The translations under genes and the position numbers were made by a program. From Cloacimonetes bacterium UBA5210 (lineage in GTDB: Bacteria > Cloacimonadota > Cloacimonadia > Cloacimonadales > Cloacimonadaceae), in NCBI GenBank assembly GCA_002412625.1, contig DHVK01000013.1:1-20611 (forward strand): a DNA stretch of 20,611 nt. Reading direction: 5' to 3'. This document shows, in pieces, positions 13,638 to 20,611 of this stretch. The stretch's first letter is position 1; each line of letters opens with the position of its first letter. Under the pieces are notes generated by a model that was not told the origin of the DNA, made no database searches, and saw only the letters and a list, made by a program, of their open reading frames with translations.

Positions 13638-16600
13638 ATGAGAAAACTGACCCTGCTGATGGTGCTGATGAGTTTGTCGGCGCTAATGTTTTCGTTGAAT
13701 CCTGTCACAGTGGCTTCTTCTCAGGCTCGGGAGCTAAAGCTGGTATTCAGAGCCCCGAAACTGGAAATTTCCACAGAGCGTATTGCAAGCGAGGATTTCC
13801 ATGTTTTAAGCATGGCCAATTCTGCCGGAGCGGCAGAATTGGGCAGCCCCAACCTGCCGGTGTTTGGCGGCAGCATCATCCTTCCCCCCAGCGGATCTTA
13901 CACCTTGCAGGTAAACCCGATCCGCAGCAAGACCATTCAGGGCATCCGCCCCGTACCGGTTTATGATGAGAGGGAAGATAAAAGCGCCCCGGTGTTTGAC
14001 CCCGCGAAGTATTATGCAAATCAACACAGAGCTCTGGTGGAACCGGGAGAAGTAGCAGTCCTGCGCGATTTCAGAATCTTGCAGTTCAGTATCAACCCCC
14101 TGCAATGGAACTCCCAAAATAGCGAATTGAAGCTCTATGAAGAGATCAGTATCAGCATCAGCTTCACGGACGAGAAGAGCTCCACGGATCTCCCTGCCTA
14201 TACCGGATACTCTCCGGCATTTCGTAAGATCTACGAAGCAAACCTTTTGAACTTTGCGGATTACCGCAACCTCAGCAGCGGTGATTCCTACGGCAGAATT
14301 CTGATGATCTACGGCCACACAACAAACGCAGTGTACATCGCGCAGCTCAAAGCTTTCGCAAATTGGAAACGGATGAAAGGGCACGATGTGGAAATGGTAA
14401 GCACACAGCTTGCCGGGACCAACAATGCCGCCATCAAGACCTTCATTCAAAACCAGTATAACAATCCCTCCACCCGGCCGGATTACATCCTCCTGGTGGG
14501 CGATACACCGCAGATTCCAACCTATTTTGAGACTCTGAGCAGTTACAATGGCGAAGGCGACTATCCCTATACTTTCCTGGCCGGAGATGATATGCTGGGT
14601 GATGCCTTTATCGGCAGAATCTCTGTCGAATCCGTGGATCAGCTGGCGGTAGTATTGGAAAAAACCTATCGTTACGAGAGAGAGCTGGCAAACGATCCGG
14701 CGTCCGCAGAATGGCTGAATCGCATTTTGTTGATCGGAGACCCCTCCACGTCCGGGATTTCTTGCGTGTACAACAGCAAGTATATCAAGGAGCTGGCGGA
14801 AAGCGTGAATCCGGATTACAGCTTTATCGAAAACTACAGCAGCGGATTCTCATCCACGATAAACACCGCGATCAACCAGGGGATTAGCTTCTTCAGCTAT
14901 CGCGGATACATCGGCATGAGCGGCTGGAACCCGAGCGCTTCCCTGATGAATAGCCCCAAATTCCCCCACGCCGTGATCCTGACCTGCGGAACCGGGAATT
15001 TTGGCAGTTCCTACGGTCCCGGCACCTCTGAATTGTTTATCAGGCTGGGCACAGCTGCCAATCCCGCCGGAGCTGTCACCGCGATCGGGATGTCCACCAG
15101 CGGAACGCACACGATGTTCAACAACACTCTTAATGCGGCAATTTATAACGGTATCTTTGCCCACGAGATGCGCAGCATGGGCGAAGCTCTGCTGAACGGC
15201 AGACTCTATATCCGGGAAGTCTATGGCGCAACCCACAGCAACCAGGCAAATTACTTTGCCCACTGGTGCAACCTGATGGGGGATCCATCCATGGAAGTCT
15301 TTGTGGGCATCCCCGAAAGCCTGCAACTTGTGGGCGCGGATAACGTCACTACTGGAAGTAGCGTGCTGGACTATATTGTAGCCGATTCTTCCGGCAACCC
15401 TGTGCCAAATGCCAGCGTTACCGCCTATAACCCGGTCACGGAAGCAGTTTCTGCCCGGGGTTTTTCGGACGAATTCGGCAACATCAGCCTCTACATCAGC
15501 GGAGGAGTGACCGGCAGCCTCGCCATCACTGCTTCCAAGAATGACCACAAACCCGCGGAACACATGGTCTTCGCGGATGGTGGCGGATTGGTCTATTTGG
15601 AAAAACAAGTGTTTGAAGATGGCAGCCACGGCTCTTTGGGCAATGGCGACAGCTTTGCCTCTGCCGGGGAAAGGGCAGCCTTGCTGCTCACGATCAAGAA
15701 CACCTCCACCGAGACACTGAGCATGATTAGCGGCACAGTGAGCAGCAATGACCCCTATATCACACTTATAACGCAAAACATCTCCTTCCCGGATATTGCC
15801 CCCGGACAAAGCGGGATCGCGAACGCCTATGTGCTGTTCGATATCGCCGCAAACGTTCCCGGCTATCACGACGTCCGCCTGGTCTTCAACCTCACCGATA
15901 ACAACGCTGAGCTGCATGAGTTCCCCGTGCATCAGGCTACCTATAACGCGGTTCTGGATGTGGAAACCATAAGCATCCTGGCCGGTGGAAACAATATCCT
16001 GGATCCCACTGAAACCGGCACCCTGAACCTGGGCATCCGTAACAGCTCGGTGGCAGCAATTCACGACATAAGCGCGCAGCTGTTTTCCCTCAATGATCTG
16101 GTTCTGGTGGAAGACCCCCAGGCCTACATTGGCAGCATTGCTCCGGGATTCCTGGGCAGCACTCTGGATAGCTTCTCGCTATTCGCGCGCTCTTTGCTGA
16201 TTCCCGGCATGCAAATCCCCTTCCGCGTGCGCTTCAGCAACGATACCGGCTTTATGCAGGATGCTTTTTTCAACATCACCATCGGCAGCGTTGGTCAAAA
16301 CACACCGATGGGGCCGGACAGCTATGGCTATTTCATCTACGACATGAGTGATACCCAATTCAGCGATTGCCCCAGCTATGATTGGATCGAGATCACCCCC
16401 AGCCTGGGTGGTTCAGGCACCAAACTAACTTCCCTGAACGACACCGGCGCTGTCGGTGACGAAGGAGATCAGGTAGGTGCCACCAGTCTGGCAGTGGTAA
16501 ACCTCCCCTTCAGCTTCCCCTTCTACGGCATTCCTTACGATCAAATCACAGTGTGCACAAACGGCTTCATCGCCATGGGTGTCACTCAGAACGCGGAATT

Positions 16601-19070
16601 CCGCAACAGCCGTCTGCCCGGCGGATTGGGGCCATCACCGATGATCGCGGCTTTCTGGGACGATCTGATCCTGCTCAATGATAGCGGCGTGTATCACTAT
16701 TATGATCCCCAGGAACATATCTTTGTGGTCTCATATGACAAGATGCGCAACGGCTTTAACCGCACTTCTCTGGAAACCTTCCAGGTGATCTTCTACGATC
16801 CCCTGTATCACCCCACAAGCTTCGGGGATGGCAAAATCAAGATTCAATACAAGGACTTCAACAATGTGGATTCCGGCGGCGGCAGTTATACCCCTCTGCA
16901 TGGAAACTATGCCACCATCGGCATCAAAGACCACACCAACACCCGCGGTCTGGAGTACACTTATAACAATCAATATGCTCCCGGTGCAGCTCCCCTGAGC
17001 CACAACTCCGCGCTGATGATCACCACAGTACCGGTCTTGCACGAAAGCCCTTTCCTGATCGTGCAGGATCTGATCCTGACAGACGGCAACGGCAACAACA
17101 TCGCGGAACCCGGCGAGACCATCGAACTGGGTATCCGCCTGGTCAATCAAGGCTTGAATACTGCCACTCAAACCAGCATCGCTGCCACCATGACTCATCC
17201 CTACGCGCAGTTGATCAATGCCGGTAGCGCTTATCCGGAAATCCCCGGTGATAATGGCGCGGTGAACATCGAGCCGATCAGCATTTACATCGATCCCGCT
17301 TGCCCGAACAACAGCATTGTGGATATGATGCTGCTCGTGGTAAACGGAGAAGCCGAATGGAGTTACCCCGTCAGCTTCATGGTCAAAAAGCCCGCCATCT
17401 CTGTCTCCGGATACATGATGAACGATGCCGGAAGCAACAGCAACGGACTGGTGGACCCGGGTGAGACCATAGACTTGATCGTGAACTTCAGCAACAACAC
17501 CGATCTTGATGCCCACAACATCAGTGCGAACATCATGAGCGTGTCTCAATATGTCAGCTTTGGCAATACCGGAGCGATGATCAACCGCCTTCCCGCCCAC
17601 AGCACTGTTCAGGTAATGTATTCAGTGACCCTGTCCCCGGACACCCCGGTGGGCAATAACATCACTTTCTACATCAGCTATCTGGGCGACCTCTTGGAAG
17701 TGGGAACTGCCCAATTGGTAGTTAGCGTTGGCACAACAGGCATGAGCGAGAACTTCGAAAACAACGACGGATACTTCGTTGCCAGCCCAAACACAAACGG
17801 TTGGGAATGGGGCGAATCCACTTATGCCGGAGCACACAGCGGCACCAAGATTTGGGGCACCAGATTGAACTCGAACTTTGCCCCAAGCGCAAACTACAAC
17901 CTCACCACACAGCCGGTTTACATTGGCTCGAACTTCATGCTGGAGATTTGGCATAGATACAACACAGGCTCTGCCAATGCCGGTGGAAACGTGAAGATCT
18001 CCACCAATGGCGGCAGTGTGTGGCAAGTGATCACTCCGGAAGGCGGATATCCCGAAAGCAATATCTCTCCCCTATCCGGACCGGGTTATCAGGGCAGCAC
18101 CTCAGATTGGGTTCTGGCGCGCTTCCCGCTTGCGGCATATGCCAATCAGAACGTCCAATTCCGCTTCAGCTTTGCCTCTGCTTCAAGCGGCACTGCCGCG
18201 CAGGGTTGGTTCATCGATGACGTCCGCACCAGCGGATACCTGGCCTACGCCGGCAAGATCATGGGCACGATCAGCAGCTCAGACTCCTCCATAGACTTCA
18301 GCAAGGTCTATGTTCACAGTGCGGACTTCATCAGCACGGTGCCAAACTCCCAGGGCGAGTATGCGCTGTATCTGCCCATGCACAGCCAGGAAGTATCCGT
18401 TAACAGTGAAGGCTATTATTGCCTGGACCCGGTGACCTTGCAGCCTTCCCTGGAGAATCCGCTGATCATGCAGGATTTCTATCTGGGATATCTGAAACCG
18501 ATTACCGGGATCAGCCGCGGCATTCAAGACGTCGTGCTGACCCTCAGTTGGAACCCGCCTGATACGCCCGAGTATGAAGTGTATTCTTACCAGCTATATC
18601 GCCGCTTTGGCGCAGGCGCATTTGAACTGGTGAGTGAAGCAGCCTCCCCCGGCTACACTGAAGACCTGCTAATCCCTGGCGAATATCACTTCTATGTGAA
18701 GGTGATGTATCCCCAGGGCTTGAGTAGCGCCAGTGAGCGGCTTAGCTTCGCCTGGGGCGGTTCCGATGCCACGGAAGAGATCCAAAGCCCCGCGATCACC
18801 AAGCTGAGGGGGAACTACCCCAATCCCTTCAACCCGGAAACCACCATCGTCTTCAGTTTGGCCTCAGCCTCCGCCACGCGCCTCTCGATCTATAACCTGA
18901 AAGGCCAGAAGGTGGCAGATCTGCTAAACGATACCCTCAGCGCCGGCGAACACCGCATGGTCTGGAACGGACGAGATGCCCGCGGACAAAGCGTCAGCAG
19001 CGGAATCTATTTCGTGCGTCTGCAAACCAAGGACGGCAACTTCAGCCACAAGCTGATGCTGATGAAATAA
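13638..19070 (+). CDS. Giant secreted gingipain-like (peptidase C25 family) multidomain protein with FlgD-like C-terminal sorting domain
   Basis: The 1810 residues read as follows. A signal peptide covers about 1-28 and a C25-type propeptide about 33-190. The peptidase C25 fold covers about 215-556 (YILLVGDTPQIP, DDMLGDAFIGRISV, LTCGTGNF, MGDPSMEVF). A carboxypeptidase-regulatory-like domain (about 563-645) follows. Ig/CARDB-like repeats lie at about 660-885 and 1137-1365, and a nidogen-like beta-sandwich at about 895-1130 (CTNGFIAMG, then MIAAFWDDL). A MAM/jelly-roll-like domain (about 1369-1533), a second regulatory-like domain (about 1537-1617) and an FnIII module (about 1620-1706) precede the end. 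The C-terminus (1722-1810) is a FlgD-like/Por-type sorting domain starting LRGNYPNPFNPETTI. Cys450 matches the gingipain nucleophile, but the His position (GHG in gingipains) is Tyr424 in SYRGYIGMSGW, so activity is uncertain. Export and surface attachment are inferred. Confidence 0.92.
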   Translation: MRKLTLLMVLMSLSALMFSLNPVTVASSQARELKLVFRAPKLEISTERIASEDFHVLSMANSAGAAELGSPNLPVFGGSIILPPSGSYTLQVNPIRSKTIQGIRPVPVYDEREDKSAPVFDPAKYYANQHRALVEPGEVAVLRDFRILQFSINPLQWNSQNSELKLYEEISISISFTDEKSSTDLPAYTGYSPAFRKIYEANLLNFADYRNLSSGDSYGRILMIYGHTTNAVYIAQLKAFANWKRMKGHDVEMVSTQLAGTNNAAIKTFIQNQYNNPSTRPDYILLVGDTPQIPTYFETLSSYNGEGDYPYTFLAGDDMLGDAFIGRISVESVDQLAVVLEKTYRYERELANDPASAEWLNRILLIGDPSTSGISCVYNSKYIKELAESVNPDYSFIENYSSGFSSTINTAINQGISFFSYRGYIGMSGWNPSASLMNSPKFPHAVILTCGTGNFGSSYGPGTSELFIRLGTAANPAGAVTAIGMSTSGTHTMFNNTLNAAIYNGIFAHEMRSMGEALLNGRLYIREVYGATHSNQANYFAHWCNLMGDPSMEVFVGIPESLQLVGADNVTTGSSVLDYIVADSSGNPVPNASVTAYNPVTEAVSARGFSDEFGNISLYISGGVTGSLAITASKNDHKPAEHMVFADGGGLVYLEKQVFEDGSHGSLGNGDSFASAGERAALLLTIKNTSTETLSMISGTVSSNDPYITLITQNISFPDIAPGQSGIANAYVLFDIAANVPGYHDVRLVFNLTDNNAELHEFPVHQATYNAVLDVETISILAGGNNILDPTETGTLNLGIRNSSVAAIHDISAQLFSLNDLVLVEDPQAYIGSIAPGFLGSTLDSFSLFARSLLIPGMQIPFRVRFSNDTGFMQDAFFNITIGSVGQNTPMGPDSYGYFIYDMSDTQFSDCPSYDWIEITPSLGGSGTKLTSLNDTGAVGDEGDQVGATSLAVVNLPFSFPFYGIPYDQITVCTNGFIAMGVTQNAEFRNSRLPGGLGPSPMIAAFWDDLILLNDSGVYHYYDPQEHIFVVSYDKMRNGFNRTSLETFQVIFYDPLYHPTSFGDGKIKIQYKDFNNVDSGGGSYTPLHGNYATIGIKDHTNTRGLEYTYNNQYAPGAAPLSHNSALMITTVPVLHESPFLIVQDLILTDGNGNNIAEPGETIELGIRLVNQGLNTATQTSIAATMTHPYAQLINAGSAYPEIPGDNGAVNIEPISIYIDPACPNNSIVDMMLLVVNGEAEWSYPVSFMVKKPAISVSGYMMNDAGSNSNGLVDPGETIDLIVNFSNNTDLDAHNISANIMSVSQYVSFGNTGAMINRLPAHSTVQVMYSVTLSPDTPVGNNITFYISYLGDLLEVGTAQLVVSVGTTGMSENFENNDGYFVASPNTNGWEWGESTYAGAHSGTKIWGTRLNSNFAPSANYNLTTQPVYIGSNFMLEIWHRYNTGSANAGGNVKISTNGGSVWQVITPEGGYPESNISPLSGPGYQGSTSDWVLARFPLAAYANQNVQFRFSFASASSGTAAQGWFIDDVRTSGYLAYAGKIMGTISSSDSSIDFSKVYVHSADFISTVPNSQGEYALYLPMHSQEVSVNSEGYYCLDPVTLQPSLENPLIMQDFYLGYLKPITGISRGIQDVVLTLSWNPPDTPEYEVYSYQLYRRFGAGAFELVSEAASPGYTEDLLIPGEYHFYVKVMYPQGLSSASERLSFAWGGSDATEEIQSPAITKLRGNYPNPFNPETTIVFSLASASATRLSIYNLKGQKVADLLNDTLSAGEHRMVWNGRDARGQSVSSGIYFVRLQTKDGNFSHKLMLMK

Positions 19071-19090
19071 GCAACAAACAATACATACAC

Positions 19091-19127
19091 AATAAGGCAG
19101 GATTTTGGATCCTGCCTTATTTCTTGT
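19091..19127 (+). terminator. Strong Rho-independent terminator of the C25 gene
   Basis: A perfect 13-bp stem (AATAAGGCAGGAT 19091-19103 with ATCCTGCCTTATT 19109-19121) with a 5-base loop is followed by TTCTTG, 20 bases after the stop codon. Because the stem ends in A/T runs on both sides, it can work in both directions. Confidence 0.88.
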
Positions 19128-19236
19128 CTGCTGCAGCGGAATCAGCTACAAAGATGCAGTGCCCTGGGGCATAGTGTTTTGTGATTTAGCACATGGCTTC
19201 TTTCCGTGATGATGGATGTAGATTGGGCTTCCGGGA

Positions 19237-19297
19237 CTTGAGCAGCACCCAAAAGCCTCCTGAAGAGTTCCCGAACCGGGCTCAGGAGCTGCTCAAG
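19237..19297 (-). terminator. Nested three-tier hairpin downstream of LVIVD gene 2
   Basis: Three perfect stems are nested: CTTGAGCAG/CTGCTCAAG (19237-19245 with 19289-19297), CTCCTGA/TCAGGAG (19257-19263 with 19282-19288) and CCCG/CGGG (19270-19273 with 19277-19280). On the minus strand the inner hairpin is followed by GCTTTTGGG, a short U-tract, so it likely terminates the minus-strand LVIVD gene, whose stop is 40 bases upstream. The outer 9-bp stem, which folds over the U-tract, is unusual. The rest of the 19128-19336 spacer holds no gene. Confidence 0.55.
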
Positions 19298-19336
19298 AGG
19301 CTATCAAAAGCTTGTCTGGGAAGCGAAGTGGTCGCT

Positions 19337-20353
19337 TTACTGAAAGCGGTAAAGCAGGATGCCCTTGTCCCGCGAAGCAACAGCCAGACGGTCTCCCACA
19401 AACCTGACAGTGTTCACATAACCACAATCGGTAATACGCTGAATCAGCTTCGGCTTTGCCGGGTTGCTTACATCAAACAGATACAATCCTCCACCACCTG
19501 AACTTATTGCCACTTTTCCATCATGATAATCAACACCCGAAGCATATCCGGTCGTATCAAATCCCCCCAAGTATTCTGGGGCATGAGGATCACTCACGTC
19601 AACTATCTGCAGCCCCCCATGACGCGCGGCCACATAAGCGATACCGCCATTTAGCACCAGTTTCTGGGCATAGCCGTAGAAGGCAATCTCCGAGAGCATT
19701 TGTTGGTTCGCCCGGCTATAGATCATCACTCCCCGTTGACCTGTAGCCACATAGATGTATTCGGCATCCATTTCTAAACCAGTGATGGGATAACCCACCG
19801 TAAAAGTGAATTCATTGCCCATCCAGAACCCACCATCATTCCTGCCATAATGGACTTTCCCGGAAAGAGCATAGAGGAGCTCTGCATTGTTTCCGGAAGG
19901 GTCGTTTTCCAGCTTGCGCCAGATCATATCACGGATGTTCTGAGACTCTCCCCTGATCGATCCGAATGGCAGCAGGGACTCCGGATTCTCCGTGTTAATA
20001 AAGGTGATATCATCTGTCCCCGCGGTATCATACACGTATAGTGAGTTGTTTTCCGGGATGCAGTCCACCAGCCGCACACTGTTCAAACTGATGAGGGAGC
20101 TATCGGCGGCGATAATGCTGGTATACCAGTGCATTTCGTAGCTTTGCGTGTCGATCAGCGCCAGCCCGCCCAGATCCAGCGCTACATAAAGCCATCCCCC
20201 ACCATAGCTCATATCGCAAGGATTACCCACTACCGGGATTGTTCTTACAAGTTCCAGAACATCGTTTTCTTCGTAAGCACTATTCTGTTTTGCACAGCTC
20301 ATCGCGGCAAAGAGCAGAATAGTTAAGACCAAACAAGTCGTAATTCTTAACAT
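19337..20353 (-). CDS. LVIVD-repeat beta-propeller lipoprotein (copy 2)
   Basis: This 338-residue lipoprotein has a signal peptide MLRITTCLVLTILLFAAMSC with lipobox AMSC and acylated Cys20. It is followed by the same opening as copy 1 (AKQNSAYEEND against AKRNTAFEDSN). LVIVD repeats are clear at IAYVAARHGGLQIVDVSDPH (238-257), GKVAISSGGGGLYLFDVSNP (279-298) and DRLAVASRDKGILLYRF. Several blocks match copy 1 nearly exactly (IPVVGNP, GQRGV, AQKLV, TTGYAS, GYVN), while the middle (about 85-185) has diverged. That is what is expected of an old duplication with both copies under selection. The start has GGGAGG 5 bases upstream. It faces the giant C25 gene, and a group II intron end lies 77 bp upstream of its start. 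Confidence 0.9.
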   Translation of the reverse strand: MLRITTCLVLTILLFAAMSCAKQNSAYEENDVLELVRTIPVVGNPCDMSYGGGWLYVALDLGGLALIDTQSYEMHWYTSIIAADSSLISLNSVRLVDCIPENNSLYVYDTAGTDDITFINTENPESLLPFGSIRGESQNIRDMIWRKLENDPSGNNAELLYALSGKVHYGRNDGGFWMGNEFTFTVGYPITGLEMDAEYIYVATGQRGVMIYSRANQQMLSEIAFYGYAQKLVLNGGIAYVAARHGGLQIVDVSDPHAPEYLGGFDTTGYASGVDYHDGKVAISSGGGGLYLFDVSNPAKPKLIQRITDCGYVNTVRFVGDRLAVASRDKGILLYRFQ

Positions 20354-20398
20354 TGGATCCTCCCGTTATAAGATCATTTTTATAACAGAGAAAAACCT

Positions 20399-20414
20399 TG
20401 CAAATAACGTTCCG
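20399..20414 (-). promoter_or_regulatory. Upstream motif shared by the two LVIVD lipoprotein genes (copy 2)
   Basis: CGGAACGTTATTTGCA on the minus strand, 45 bases before the start codon, matches copy 1 (12457-12472) at 13 of 16 positions. The TTGCAA end is followed after 13 bases by TATAAA, a short spacing for a promoter, so it may be an activator site rather than a -35. It lies between the intron 3' end and the gene, so the intron insertion did not remove it. Confidence 0.4.
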
Positions 20415-20474
20415 TTTTCAGCAAATCGAGTAGGGTGATGCTGGATGATCAAATCCAGCATCATCCCTCTCACA

Positions 20475-20505
20475 GAACCGTGCGTACGGGTCTCGTACAC
20501 GGCTC
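20475..20505 (-). ncRNA. Group II intron domain V (catalytic hairpin)
   Basis: This 31-nt hairpin holds the metal-binding active site of the ribozyme. The proximal helix is intact: 8 pairs including the conserved G-U. The distal helix and loop appear about 3 nt shorter than the common 34-nt form, and the loop AGACC is not a clean GNRA tetraloop, so activity should not be assumed. Confidence 0.85.
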
Positions 20506-20521
20506 CTGATAATCCTTGTAA

Positions 20522-20611
20522 TTACTCAACGTAGTTAAATAAAACACCGGTCTTGATACTTGTCAAATCAAACAACTTCATTTCGACAAACCACTTATTG
20601 GACAAGGCAAA
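20522..20611 (-). CDS. Group II intron-encoded reverse transcriptase/maturase, C-terminal tail only
   Basis: An open frame enters from the right edge and ends at TAA 20524-20522, giving 29 residues (ending TSIKTGVLFNYVE). It stops 16 bases before domain V, as intron-encoded proteins extending close to the 3' domains can do. The visible part contains no diagnostic motif, and the call rests on its position next to domain V. The start and the RT domain are outside the window. Confidence 0.5.
   Translation of the reverse strand, partial: FALSNKWFVEMKLFDLTSIKTGVLFNYVE

Larger units (their letters stand above)
20430..20611 (-). mobile_element. Group II intron, 3' end (maturase tail, domain V, domain VI); continues beyond the window
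   Basis: Reading the minus strand, a maturase C-terminus is followed by domain V at 20505-20475. It starts GAGCCGTG and ends CACGGTTC, which pair over 8 bp. A 2-base bulge and a 4-bp distal helix (TACG/CGTA) with a 5-base loop complete it. Domain VI follows at 20468-20432, a long hairpin (GATGCTGGAT/ATCCAGCATC core) with an unpaired A at 20436, seven bases from an AC end at 20430. The GTTCTGTGAGAGG link and CCTACTCGA end are typical of bacterial group II introns. The exact 3' splice site (20430, or 20426 if it ends TCGAT) is uncertain. The catalytic RT and domain I lie outside the window. Confidence 0.88.

Noticed and set aside
14850..16064. 404-residue open frame on the minus strand
   Set aside because: It is antisense to the C25 gene, a by-product of codon bias. 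No ribosome binding site or recognisable motif; the plus-strand protein is clearly real. The same holds for 13806-14450, 16731-17600 and 17622-18026 minus.
1..20611. CRISPR array, tRNA, rRNA, toxin-antitoxin or phage genes
   Set aside because: Looked for and not seen: no spaced direct repeats, no tRNA-like cloverleaf noticed, and no small paired toxin-antitoxin frames. A tRNA search program was not available.

Overview
The window looks like a chromosome segment from a Candidatus Cloacimonadota (Cloacimonetes/WWE1-type) bacterium or a close relative of that FCB-superphylum lineage. This assignment is an inference. It rests on four things: a giant gingipain-like C25 protein ending in a FlgD-like/Por-type sorting domain, LVIVD-repeat lipoproteins, an [FeFe]-hydrogenase maturase (HydE), and strong AAGGAG-type ribosome binding sites. 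No rRNA or tRNA gene is visible to confirm it.

Positions 1-7790, minus strand, are a translation and RNA-turnover block: infC - rpmI - rplT - (hairpin) - pheS - pheT - small coiled-coil gene - zapA - probable 6S RNA - rny - ymdB-like phosphodiesterase, which runs off the left edge. Spacing is tight: pheS and pheT share one base, and rny and ymdB abut as TAGATG. infC appears to start at a rare ATC (or ATA) codon behind a perfect Shine-Dalgarno sequence, with a 10-bp hairpin at the predicted 5' end of the transcript. The zapA-rny gap folds into a long rod typical of 6S RNA.

Positions 7790-10500, minus strand, hold an SLC13/DASS-type transporter with two RCK_C (TrkA_C) domains and a small coiled-coil protein of the sll1863 stress type, which has its own terminator. 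Positions 10340-11205 have no convincing gene, but carry the hydE promoter region with a dyad over the -35.

Positions 11206-20353 are the accessory part. hydE (+) stands alone without hydF or hydG. Next comes an LVIVD lipoprotein (+), an 1810-residue secreted C25-family protein (+), and, facing them, a paralogous LVIVD lipoprotein (-). The two paralogues bracket the giant gene and share a 16-bp upstream motif. The C25 protein keeps the catalytic-type Cys but has Tyr where gingipains have the catalytic His.

Positions 20430-20611, minus strand, are the 3' end of a group II intron: the maturase C-terminus, domain V and domain VI. It is inserted just upstream of the second LVIVD gene and continues past the window edge.
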